A stretch of 64,000 bases of DNA, from contig NZ_RKHO01000001.1 of assembly GCF_003752505.1 (NCBI RefSeq), forward strand, positions 930,001 through 994,000, read 5' to 3'. Of the stretch, positions 43,848 through 51,662 are shown piece by piece (the first letter of the stretch is position 1; every line of letters begins with the position of its first letter). Both the position numbers and the translations under genes were made by a program. The stretch comes from Nocardioides aurantiacus (GTDB lineage Bacteria > Actinomycetota > Actinomycetes > Propionibacteriales > Nocardioidaceae). Under the pieces are notes generated by a model. It was not told the origin of the DNA and did no database searches. It saw only the letters and a list, made by a program, of their open reading frames with translations.

Positions 43848-44624
43848 ATGGACATCAACGGAGCCAGTGCGATCGTCACGGGTGCGGCGTCGGGGATCGG
43901 CGCGGCCGTGGCCCGGCAGCTCGCCGAGCGGGGCGCCCACGTCGTCGTCGCCGACATCGACCAGGAGAAGGGCGAGGCGCTCGCCGCCGAGATCGGGGGC
44001 GTCTTCGCGCCGGTCGACGTCACCCGCACCGAGCAGATCGAGGCCGCCGTCGAGGAGGCCGAGAGGCTCGGCCCGCTGCGGCTGCTGGTCAACTCCGCCG
44101 GCATCGGCTGGGCGCAGCGCACGGTCGGCCGCGACGGCACCTACGCCTCGGCCGCCGACCTCGAGGCGTTCTCCAAGGTCGTGCGCATCAACCTGATCGG
44201 CACCTTCGACTGCATCCGGCTCGTCGGCACCGCGATCTCGCGGACCGAGCCGACGGCGTCCGGCGAGCGCGGCGCGATCGTCAACCTCGCCAGCGTCGCG
44301 GCGTTCGACGGACAGATCGGCCAGGCGGCGTACTCCGCCTCCAAGGGCGGCGTCGTCGGCCTCACCCTCCCGGTCGCGCGCGACCTCGCCGCGGTCGGCA
44401 TCCGGCTCAACACCGTGGCGCCCGGCCTGATCGACACCCCGATCTACGGCGAGGGCGAGGCCTCGGAGGCGTTCAAGGCCAAGCTCGGCGAGAGCGTGCT
44501 CTACCCCAGGCGCCTCGGGAAGCCCGAGGAGCTGGCGAGCATGGTCGTGGAGTGCCTGACCAACTCCTACATGAACGGCGAGACCGTCCGCGTCGACGGC
44601 GGCATCCGGATGCCCCCCAAGTAG
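43848..44624 (+). CDS. SDR-family dehydrogenase (3-hydroxyacyl-CoA type)
   Basis: A 258-residue classical short-chain dehydrogenase. The cofactor motif is [12 protein letters not shown] (about 11-22), VVADIDQEK indicates NAD preference, NSAGIG follows, the catalytic Ser is in [15 protein letters not shown] and Tyr-Lys in [12 protein letters not shown] ends the protein. It closely resembles type II 3-hydroxyacyl-CoA dehydrogenases (17-beta-HSD10-like), so it probably works in beta-oxidation. Confidence 0.92.
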   Translation: MDINGASAIVTGAASGIGAAVARQLAERGAHVVVADIDQEKGEALAAEIGGVFAPVDVTRTEQIEAAVEEAERLGPLRLLVNSAGIGWAQRTVGRDGTYASAADLEAFSKVVRINLIGTFDCIRLVGTAISRTEPTASGERGAIVNLASVAAFDGQIGQAAYSASKGGVVGLTLPVARDLAAVGIRLNTVAPGLIDTPIYGEGEASEAFKAKLGESVLYPRRLGKPEELASMVVECLTNSYMNGETVRVDGGIRMPPK

Positions 44625-44693
44625 CCCGGCAGTCCGCCCACCGTTCACGCGGGCGTGGCGCGGGCGTCACCGCGGCGGGGTGGGGTGCGACGC

Positions 44694-46259
44694 ATGACCT
44701 CTCGGCCCTCCCTCTCCCGTCGCCACCTGCTGGCCGGCTCGGCCGGCGCCCTGGCCGCCGGCGCGCTGTCCCGACCCACCGGCGCCGCGGCGTCGCGCTC
44801 CGCGCCCGGCCAGCTCCGCGCCCGGCTCGCGCTGCCCGACGGCGTGCAGACCGGTGACGTCACCAGCCGCTCGGCGGTGCTGTGGTCGCGGGCCTCGGGG
44901 GAGGGTCGGCTCGTGGCCCGGGTCGGCAGCGGCCGCTCCTCGCGCGTCGTACGCGGGCCATGGGCCACGCCCGACACCGACCTCACCGCCCGGATCGAGC
45001 TCGAGGGCCTGGCGCCGGGTCGGGCCTACGACGCCGCGCTCTGGTTCGAGGCGCCCGACGGCACCCGCGGCGAGGTCGGCCGCGCCCGCTTCGTCACCGG
45101 CGACCGCCGCCCGGCGGCGACGTCGTTCGTCTGGACCGGCGACACCGCGGGGCAGGGCTGGGGGATCAACCCCGACCTCGGCGGCATGACGGCGTACGCC
45201 GCGATGCACGCGACCCGCCCCGACTTCTTCGTCCACGCCGGCGACACCATCTACGCCGACGGCCCGATCGCCGAGCGGGTCGTGGAGCCCGACGGCCAGG
45301 TCTGGCGCAACCTGGTCACCCCCGAGGTCTCCAAGGTCGCCGAGACGCTGCGCGAGTTCCGGGGCCGGCACCGCTACAACCTGATGGACGACCACGTCCG
45401 GGCCTTCTACGCCGACACCCCGGTCGTGGCGCAGTGGGACGACCACGAGACGGTCAACAACTGGTGGCCCGGCGAGGTCCTCGACGACGCGCGCTACACC
45501 GAGCGCCGCGTCGACGTGCTCGCCGCACGGGCCCGCCGGGCGTGGCAGGAGTACCAGCCGATCGCCACCGGCGTCGCCCGCGGCCGCAGCGGCTTCGCCG
45601 AGGCCCGGATCTACCGCAGGATCGAGCGCGGCGCGCACCTCGACCTGTTCTGCCTCGACATGCGCACCCACAAGTCACCCAACACCGCCGGGCTGGAGCC
45701 GCGCGAGACCCCGGTCCTGGGGCGCGAGCAGGCCGAGTGGCTGGTCCGGGAGGTACGCCGCTCTCGCGCGACGTGGAAGGTGATCAGCGCCGACCTGCCG
45801 CTAGGCCTCGTGGTCCCCGACGGCGCCGCGCAGGAGTCGGTCTCCAACGGGGACCCCGGCATGCCGCTCGGTCGCGAGCTCGAGCTGGCGCGGGTGCTGC
45901 GCGGCCTCAAGGGCGTGCCGGGGATCCTGTGGATCACCGCGGACGTGCACTACTGCGCCGCCCACCACTACAGCCCCGAGCGGGCGAGGTTCACCGACTT
46001 CGACCCGTTCTGGGAGGTCGTGGCCGGCCCGATCAACGCCGGCACCTTCGGCCCCAGCGCGCTCGACGGGACCTTCGGGCCGCGGCAGGTCTTCGCGCGC
46101 ACGGCCGACTACCCCAACCAGTCGCCGCGCGGCGGCAACCAGTTCTTCGGCCACGTCGACATCGCACGCTCGGGACTGCTGACCGTCTCGCTGCGCAACG
46201 CCGGGGGATCGGTGCTGTGGTCGCAGGACCTCGAGCCGGGGGAGCGGGCCACCGCGTAG
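44694..46259 (+). CDS. Tat-exported PhoD-type alkaline phosphatase
   Basis: A 521-residue secreted phosphodiesterase/phosphatase of the PhoD family. A twin-arginine signal SRRHLLAGSAGALAAGAL is followed by a PhoD N-terminal domain (VTSRSAVLWSRASGEGRLVARV) and a metallophosphatase domain with WTGDTAGQGWG, FVHAGDTIYADGP, WDDHETVNNWWPG and ITADVHYCAAHHYSPE. It would release phosphate from phosphodiesters or teichoic acid. ATG 44694 begins the signal; an in-frame GTG at 44655 only adds a basic stretch. Confidence 0.92.
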   Translation: MTSRPSLSRRHLLAGSAGALAAGALSRPTGAAASRSAPGQLRARLALPDGVQTGDVTSRSAVLWSRASGEGRLVARVGSGRSSRVVRGPWATPDTDLTARIELEGLAPGRAYDAALWFEAPDGTRGEVGRARFVTGDRRPAATSFVWTGDTAGQGWGINPDLGGMTAYAAMHATRPDFFVHAGDTIYADGPIAERVVEPDGQVWRNLVTPEVSKVAETLREFRGRHRYNLMDDHVRAFYADTPVVAQWDDHETVNNWWPGEVLDDARYTERRVDVLAARARRAWQEYQPIATGVARGRSGFAEARIYRRIERGAHLDLFCLDMRTHKSPNTAGLEPRETPVLGREQAEWLVREVRRSRATWKVISADLPLGLVVPDGAAQESVSNGDPGMPLGRELELARVLRGLKGVPGILWITADVHYCAAHHYSPERARFTDFDPFWEVVAGPINAGTFGPSALDGTFGPRQVFARTADYPNQSPRGGNQFFGHVDIARSGLLTVSLRNAGGSVLWSQDLEPGERATA

Positions 46260-46265
46260 TCGGCC

Positions 46266-46577
46266 TCAGACCCCGTGGCGGGGGTTGCGGTCGGGGTCGT
46301 GGGGGTGGGCCGCCACCTCGTCGGGCCGGACCTCGGGACGACCGTCGCGGGAGGACTGCTCGGGCAGCGGCTCGCCGTCCTCGTCGAGCGTGGGCCCCTC
46401 GTCGGTGTGGGTCGGCGCCGAGTCGTAGGTGACGCCGGTGTCCTTGCCGCGGATCGCGCCGGTGCGCTCGCTGCTGACGCCCATGCCGCCGGCCAGGCCC
46501 TCGGGGCTGTCGGCGTTGGGGTCGGACTCGGTGGGCTCCGTCGCGGGGGCGCCGGGGGTGTGCGGGGTCTCGCTCAT
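46266..46577 (-). CDS. Uncharacterised low-complexity protein
   Basis: A 103-residue protein, Pro/Glu/Asp/Thr-rich and probably disordered. A central stretch GLAGGMGVSSERTGAIRGKDTGVTYDSAPTHTDEGPT is the most sequence-like part and may be a short conserved motif. GGAGCGACC precedes the ATG. No family recognised. A similar acidic protein follows upstream at 46616. Confidence 0.6.
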   Translation of the reverse strand: MSETPHTPGAPATEPTESDPNADSPEGLAGGMGVSSERTGAIRGKDTGVTYDSAPTHTDEGPTLDEDGEPLPEQSSRDGRPEVRPDEVAAHPHDPDRNPRHGV

Positions 46578-46615
46578 GGTCGCTCCTGGGGTGGTGGCGG
46601 GGACTGCTGGGGGGA

Positions 46616-46909
46616 CTACTGGGACGGCTGCTCGGTGGAGGCCTCGGTGTTCTCCCGCTGCTCGGCGGTCTCCTCGGTGCCCTCGCTCGCCGCGGAGGGA
46701 CCGGGCTGCTCGTCCTCGACGTCGAGGGTGCCGCCGTGGGAGTCCTCCGCCGAGTCGGCCGCCGGCTCGTCGCGCAGGCCCGTGTCCTCGGCCAGGCCGG
46801 GCTGCGACCGGTCCTCGGCCCCCGTCACGCCGGGCGGCGTGGACACCTCGGGCGCCTCGGTGGAGGCGGCGGGCTCGGTGGTGTCGGTCTCGTCGGTGTG
46901 CTCGCTCAT
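46616..46909 (-). CDS. Uncharacterised acidic low-complexity protein
   Basis: A 97-residue protein with about a third Glu and Asp, many Thr, Ser and Pro, and no hydrophobic core (MSEHTDETDTTEPAASTEAP at the start). Probably disordered. Codon use looks like its neighbours, and the acidic character persists across the whole frame, supporting a real gene. Function unknown. Confidence 0.55.
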   Translation of the reverse strand: MSEHTDETDTTEPAASTEAPEVSTPPGVTGAEDRSQPGLAEDTGLRDEPAADSAEDSHGGTLDVEDEQPGPSAASEGTEETAEQRENTEASTEQPSQ

Positions 46910-47051
46910 GCCTACGGCGTACCCGTCACCGGGGTGCCCAACCCGCCGCCCCCGGGCGTCGCCACGACCGTGGGTGATTGCGGCTGTCGGTGGCGGGGTG
47001 TGTGATGTCGGGGTCGGTCCGCCACCGGCACCGTCTCTCGGAGGTCTCCCC

Positions 47052-48917
47052 ATGCCACGTCGCCACTCACGTCGCCCCTCACGTCGTCTCCTCGCCGGCC
47101 TGGTCGCGCTCACCACGGGCGTGGGCGCACTCGCCCTGGCCCCCGCGAGCTCCGGCGCCGAGCAGCGGGTGCCCTCCGGTGGCCGCTACAACGTCAAGAC
47201 GGCCACGAGCACGGGCTACGGCGGCGCCGTGACCTCGGTGGACCCCGAGGCCTCGCGGGTCGGGGTCGAGGTGCTGCGCCGCGGTGGCAACGCGGTCGAC
47301 GCCGCCGTCGCGACGGCCGCCGCGCTGGGCGTGACCGAGCCCTACAGCTCGGGCATCGGCGGCGGTGGCTACTTCGTGCACTACGACGCCCGGACCCGGA
47401 CCGTCAGCACCCTCGACGGCCGTGAGACCGCGCCGGCCACGATGCCCACCGACGCCTTCGTCGACCCCGCGACCGGCGAGCCCTACCGGTTCACTCCCGA
47501 GCTGGTGACCAGCGGCGTCGCGGTCGGCACCCCGGGCACGCTCGCGACCTGGGACACCGCGCTGCGCCGGTGGGGCACCCGCAGCCTGTCGCAGTCGCTG
47601 CGGCCGGCCACCCAGCTGGCCTCCCGCGGCTTCGTGGTCGACCAGACCTTCCGCGACCAGACGGCCGACAACGCGGCCCGGTTCCGCCAGTTCCCCGCCA
47701 CGCAGCGCCAGTTCCTGCCCGGCAACGAGCTGCCGCGGGTCGGCAGCGTGATGCGCAACCGCGACCTCGCCGCGACCTACCGGCTGATCGCGCGGCAGGG
47801 CGTCAAGGCCTTCTACACCGGCCCGCTCGCCCGTGAGATCGCCCGCACCGTGCAGGACCCGCCGACCGTGCGCCGGCCCAGCCTGCCGGTGCCGCCCGGC
47901 TACCTCACCACCGCCGACCTCGCCGGCTACCGGGTCGCCTCGCAGGCGCCGACCCGCTCCACCTACCGGGGCTACGACGTCTACGGCATGGCGCCGTCCT
48001 CGAGCGGCGGCTCGACCATCGGCGAGGCCCTCAACATCCTCGAGCGCCACGACCTGGGCGCGCTGTCCGAGGTCGACGCGCTCCACCTCTACCTCGAGGC
48101 GAGCGCGCTGGCCTTCGCCGACCGCGGGCAGTACGTCGGCGACCCGCGGTTCACCGACGTGCCGCTGACCGACCTGCTCTCGGACACCTTCGCCGCCGAG
48201 CGCGACTGCGAGATCGACGTCGACCGGGCCGCGACCAAGCCGGTGGAGCCGGGCGACGTCGACGACTACGACGGCGTCTGCGGCGACGGCACCACCGAGC
48301 GCCGCCCCGAGCAGGACACTGAGAACATCTCCACGACCAACCTGACCACGGCCGACCGCTGGGGCAACGTCGTCGAGTACACCCTCACCATCGAGCAGAC
48401 CGGCGGCTCGGGCATCACCGTGCCGGGCCGGGGCTTCCTGCTCAACAACGAGCTGACCGACTTCTCCTACGACGGCGTCGCGGCCGACGACCCCAACCGG
48501 ATCCAGCCGGGCAAGCGGCCGCGCTCCTCGATGTCGCCCACGATCGTGCTGCGCGACGGCGAGCCGGTGCTCGCGCTCGGCTCGCCCGGTGGTTCGACGA
48601 TCATCACCACGGTGCTCCAGACGCTGGTCAACCGGCTCGACCTCGGCATGACCATCCAGCAGGCGCTGGCCTCGCCGCGCGCCGCGCAGCGCAACAGCGC
48701 GACCGTCACGGCGGAGCCGGAGTTCATCGCGCTCCACGGCGACGCCCTCGAGGAGTACGGCCACACCCTGACGCCCTCCGGCGACGCCTTCACCAGCGCC
48801 GCCCAGATCGGCGCGGCCACCGCCATCGAGCTCGGGCCCCGGGGTCGGCTCACGGCCGTCTCCGAGCCCACCCGCCGCGGTGGTGGCTCGGCGCTGGTGG
48901 TCCGCCCCCGTCGCTGA
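47052..48917 (+). CDS. ggt: Gamma-glutamyltransferase
   Basis: A 621-residue secreted, self-processing gamma-glutamyltransferase acting on glutathione-like or ergothioneine-pathway peptides. A signal peptide (about 1-37, RRLLAGLVALTTGVGALALAPASSGA) comes first. NAVDAAVATAAALGVTEPYSSGIGGGGYFVHYDA and LDGRETAPA are in the large subunit. ENISTTNLTTADRWGNVVEYT holds the cleavage site and nucleophile Thr (first T of TTN), and GKRPRSSMSPTIVL and GSPGGSTIITTVLQ finish the small subunit. GGAGG lies upstream of the ATG. Confidence 0.94.
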   Translation: MPRRHSRRPSRRLLAGLVALTTGVGALALAPASSGAEQRVPSGGRYNVKTATSTGYGGAVTSVDPEASRVGVEVLRRGGNAVDAAVATAAALGVTEPYSSGIGGGGYFVHYDARTRTVSTLDGRETAPATMPTDAFVDPATGEPYRFTPELVTSGVAVGTPGTLATWDTALRRWGTRSLSQSLRPATQLASRGFVVDQTFRDQTADNAARFRQFPATQRQFLPGNELPRVGSVMRNRDLAATYRLIARQGVKAFYTGPLAREIARTVQDPPTVRRPSLPVPPGYLTTADLAGYRVASQAPTRSTYRGYDVYGMAPSSSGGSTIGEALNILERHDLGALSEVDALHLYLEASALAFADRGQYVGDPRFTDVPLTDLLSDTFAAERDCEIDVDRAATKPVEPGDVDDYDGVCGDGTTERRPEQDTENISTTNLTTADRWGNVVEYTLTIEQTGGSGITVPGRGFLLNNELTDFSYDGVAADDPNRIQPGKRPRSSMSPTIVLRDGEPVLALGSPGGSTIITTVLQTLVNRLDLGMTIQQALASPRAAQRNSATVTAEPEFIALHGDALEEYGHTLTPSGDAFTSAAQIGAATAIELGPRGRLTAVSEPTRRGGGSALVVRPRR

Positions 48918-48955
48918 CGGTCTCCCGACGTGGCACCGCCCCGAGCAGGTCCGCG

Positions 48956-48982
48956 GTTTCGTCCGATGGCCCAGATGGTAGG
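48956..48982 (+). promoter_or_regulatory. Possible SigF/SigB-type promoter before the secretion locus
   Basis: GTTT (48956-48959), 17 bases, GGTAGG (48977-48982) partly matches the stress-sigma consensus GTTT-N15-17-GGGTAT. It lies about 55 bases before the GTG of the first gene. Weak on its own; noted because a SigF-type sigma is encoded at the left end. Confidence 0.3.
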
Positions 48983-49037
48983 AAACGGACAAACCCGGGG
49001 CGCAGCGCGTGCCCCGGCACCGACCCGAGGAGCAGCC

Positions 49038-49337
49038 GTGGAGACCCCAGAAGGCGCCGACCGTCCGTTGATCCCGCCGGTGGTCTACCTGCCCTGCCGG
49101 CCGTCGATCCCCGGCGAGGCCCCGCAGATCGAGCTGCGGCAGCTCGAGGACGGTCGCGTGGCGCTCCTGGCCTACACCGCCCTCGACCGGATGTCGCGCT
49201 GCTGCGGTCCCCACCAGCCGTGGGCCCTCTACAAGACCGAGGAGCTGTCGGCGCTGCGCCGCAGCGCCTCCTACGACGTCGTGGTCTTCGACCAGGAGCT
49301 TCCCGTCGAGGTGCGACACACGGGGGAGAGCGCATGA
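49038..49337 (+). CDS. SAV_915-like protein, first gene of secretion locus
   Basis: A 99-residue protein. VVYLPCRPSIPGEAPQIELRQLEDGRVALLAYTALDRMSRCCGPHQPWALYKTEELSALR resembles SAV_915-like proteins, small actinobacterial proteins often found beside type VII secretion substrates. The fold is not named. Two adjacent Cys (RCCGP) are unusual. The GTG has GAGGAG upstream and heads a chain of four genes joined by 4-base overlaps. Confidence 0.65.
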   Translation: METPEGADRPLIPPVVYLPCRPSIPGEAPQIELRQLEDGRVALLAYTALDRMSRCCGPHQPWALYKTEELSALRRSASYDVVVFDQELPVEVRHTGESA

Positions 49338-49639
49338 GCGGGTTGCGGATCGAGGCCGGTGCGGCGGCGGCGATCGCCGGACTCCACGGCGAGGCCGTCG
49401 ACGCGATCGAGGGGGCGGCCGACTCGGCACCCACGTCGGTCGACGCGGGGCCCGCCGACGTCGCGATCGCCGCCATCATGCAGCGCGTCGCCGCCGAGGC
49501 CCGCGACCTGGCCCAGGTCGATCGCGGCGCGCAGACGGTGATGGACGACGTGGCCACCGACTACACGGCGACCGAGGAGTCCGTGGACGCCGACTTCGAC
49601 GCGCTGGGGCGTGACGTGCCCGAGGGGTGGACCCGGTGA
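49334..49639 (+). CDS. EspC/WXG-like helical small protein
   Basis: A 101-residue, Ala-rich, all-helical protein without a signal peptide or Cys. LRIEAGAAAAIAGLHGEAVDAIEGAADSAPTSVDAGPADVAIAAIMQRVAAEARDLAQVDRG looks like a two-helix type VII secretion substrate, close in size and pattern to the EspC-like family. It lacks a clear WXG. Overlaps both neighbours by 4 bases (ATGA and GTGA). It may be the partner or chaperone of the larger next protein. Confidence 0.55.
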   Translation: MSGLRIEAGAAAAIAGLHGEAVDAIEGAADSAPTSVDAGPADVAIAAIMQRVAAEARDLAQVDRGAQTVMDDVATDYTATEESVDADFDALGRDVPEGWTR

Positions 49640-50820
49640 TCGAGACCGAGGTCGAAGGCAGCCCGGCATCGGTGCGGACCGCGGCCACGTGGGTCGGCGA
49701 GACCCTGCGCGGCCAGGTCGAGGAGGCCGGGCGGCTCGCCGACCAGGCCCGGCGGCGAGCCTCGCGGGACTGGGAGGGCGACGCCTCGGCGTCCTACCGC
49801 GACGTCGCCGGGAAGATCGTGGAGGCCGGCGACGAGCAGGAGCACGACCTCGCCAAGGTCGCCGAGAAGCTGCGCACCTACGCGGTCAAGCTGGGCCACG
49901 TGCAGGACCGCATGGGGGAGCGTCGGGGTGAGGCCTCGGCAGGTGGCCTCACGGTCGCGGGGACGGTCGTCCAGCAGCCGCCCGCGCCCGTGCGACCGGC
50001 CGACCTGCCCGCGGTTTCGACGCAGGCCGAGTCGGACGACTGGGACCGGCGCAACGCCGCGTTCGAGCGTGCCAACGACAAGGTGGAGCTCTACAACCGG
50101 CTGGCCACGGAGGTGGACGACGATCGCAAGCAGCTGGACGACTGGATCGAGGCCAACCTGACCGCCATCGCCACGGCGTCCGACCCGACCCTGCTGTCCT
50201 ACCTCGTCAAGCAGTTCCAGAAGCTGCCTGCGACCGCGATGCTGTTCAGCGTCGACGTGCGCAAGGGCCGGCTCGAGGAGATGGTCCGCCACTGGCGCAG
50301 CACGGCTGACCGGCTGCGCGCCGAGCGTGCGGAGTCACTCGCGTCGCGGCGCTCCGGGAACCCGGCACGTCGCGCGGCCGGCGCGGGGGTGGACACCCGG
50401 GGAAACCGAGCAGCGGCTCGTGGCCTCGACGCCGCGGCCGAGGGTGCCGAACGCGTGGCCCGCAAGCTCCCGCTGGTCGGCGGCGCCCTCACCGCGGTGC
50501 TCGCGGCCAACGACATCGCCAACGGGGAGTCTCCGGGGAAGGTGCTCACCAGCGAGACCCTCGCGATCGGTGCCGGGGTCGCGGCCGGCGCGGTCGCGGT
50601 GACCCTCGGTGCGCCGGTCATCGCCGTGGCGGCCGTCGGTACCGTCGCCGCCGTGGGGGTCGGGATGCTGGCGGAGTACGCCTGGGACCACTGGGTGCCC
50701 GAGGACGTCACCGAGGCGGTCGACGAGGGGCTGCGGGACTTCGGGGAGGGCGTGGCGGACGCGGCGAGCGACGTGAAGGACGCGGCCGGGGACGCATGGG
50801 ACGCCGTGACGCCGTGGTGA
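49636..50820 (+). CDS. WXG-fold protein with glycine-zipper segment; candidate secreted toxin
   Basis: A 394-residue protein in three parts. Residues 1-100 are a helical hairpin with a WEG turn at about 46-48 (SRDWEGDASASYRD), as in WXG100 proteins. Residues about 130-270 are helical and charged (YNRLATEVDDDRKQLDDWIEANL). A hydrophobic glycine-zipper stretch lies at about 310-346 (AIGAGVAAGAVAVTLGAPVI then AVAAVGTVAAVGVGMLA), with an amphipathic acidic tail after it ending AWDAVTPW. There is no signal peptide. This build resembles LXG-type effectors that insert in membranes. GTG 49636 lies in a GTGA overlap; GTG 49627 is nearly as good. A toxin role is inferred. Confidence 0.65.
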   Translation: MIETEVEGSPASVRTAATWVGETLRGQVEEAGRLADQARRRASRDWEGDASASYRDVAGKIVEAGDEQEHDLAKVAEKLRTYAVKLGHVQDRMGERRGEASAGGLTVAGTVVQQPPAPVRPADLPAVSTQAESDDWDRRNAAFERANDKVELYNRLATEVDDDRKQLDDWIEANLTAIATASDPTLLSYLVKQFQKLPATAMLFSVDVRKGRLEEMVRHWRSTADRLRAERAESLASRRSGNPARRAAGAGVDTRGNRAAARGLDAAAEGAERVARKLPLVGGALTAVLAANDIANGESPGKVLTSETLAIGAGVAAGAVAVTLGAPVIAVAAVGTVAAVGVGMLAEYAWDHWVPEDVTEAVDEGLRDFGEGVADAASDVKDAAGDAWDAVTPW

Positions 50821-51629
50821 ACGAGACCTCCGGTGCGCCGCCCGTGCCGGTCGGGCAACGTGTGGGGCTCGGGCTGGCCGCGGTGGTGCTCGGGGCCGCG
50901 CTCGGCGCCGCCGCGGTCGTGATGTCGCTCCAGGGACAGGTCCTGCTGGTCGTGGCCGGGGTGCTGCTCCTGGTGGGCGACGTGCTCGCGGTGAGCTACC
51001 TCGTGCGCTTCCTGATGACCCCACGGGGTGCTCCCCGGGTCCTCGAGCGCGACGGGACCACCGTGCTCCCCGAGTCGCAGGTCGCTCGGCTCACCGCCTG
51101 GGGGACCCTCGCGGCGTCGCTCGCGTTCCTCGCCGTGTTCGTCCTCGCGGTCGTGGCAGGTGGGGGCCGCGGTGCGGGTCCCGGCGTCGGCGTGTGGGCG
51201 GCGGTGCTCGTGCTGGTCGTGGCCGTCCCCACGGTCGTGGGCGTCCTGCACCGCCGCATCCGACCCGGCGAGCTGGTGCTCGACCACGACACCGTCACGT
51301 TGTCCTCCTGGAACGCCGACCGCTCGTTGGCGTGGGACGACATGGTCGAGGTGACGATGGTGAGCACCCCGCGCCGGACGCTCGTGCTGTACGCGCGCCG
51401 GGCCGACGACATCGCCCAGGGGCGCGCCCCGGTCGGGGTCGGGGAGCAGCAGGCGCGCTCGGTCGCCGACGCCGACCGAGCCCTGGCCGTGTCCTTCCCG
51501 CACCTGACGGGTGCTCCCGACGTGATCGCCGCGGCCCTGGCCCACTGGCGCGCCACCCCCGCAGCACGCACCGAGCTGGGCACGGCGGCCGCCCGCGACA
51601 GGCTCAGCGGCCGGCCGGCCACCGACTGA
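50817..51629 (+). CDS. Four-helix membrane protein with PH-like domain; candidate immunity protein
   Basis: A 270-residue membrane protein: two helix pairs (about 17-60 and 95-145), then a PH-like beta domain (ELVLDHDTVTLSSWNADRSLAWDDMVEVTMVSTPRRTLVLYARRADD) and an amphipathic end (AALAHWRATPAARTELG). It is paralogous to the protein at 54168 in layout and motifs, and its N-terminal PPVPVGQRVGL recurs in the short frame at 53995. Its GTG overlaps the putative toxin stop (GTGA), the usual toxin-immunity order. Immunity is inferred from position and membrane location. Confidence 0.6.
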   Translation: MNETSGAPPVPVGQRVGLGLAAVVLGAALGAAAVVMSLQGQVLLVVAGVLLLVGDVLAVSYLVRFLMTPRGAPRVLERDGTTVLPESQVARLTAWGTLAASLAFLAVFVLAVVAGGGRGAGPGVGVWAAVLVLVVAVPTVVGVLHRRIRPGELVLDHDTVTLSSWNADRSLAWDDMVEVTMVSTPRRTLVLYARRADDIAQGRAPVGVGEQQARSVADADRALAVSFPHLTGAPDVIAAALAHWRATPAARTELGTAAARDRLSGRPATD

Positions 51630-51662
51630 CCCCATGCCCCGACCCGCCCCCGGGCAGCCCGC

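Noticed and set aside
46984-47006. CTGTCGGTG-N8-TGTGAT upstream of ggt, like the DNA-damage promoter
   Set aside because: The -10 lacks the conserved A at position 2 and the start codon is 45 bases on with its own GGAGG; a match of this quality is expected by chance in GC-rich DNA.
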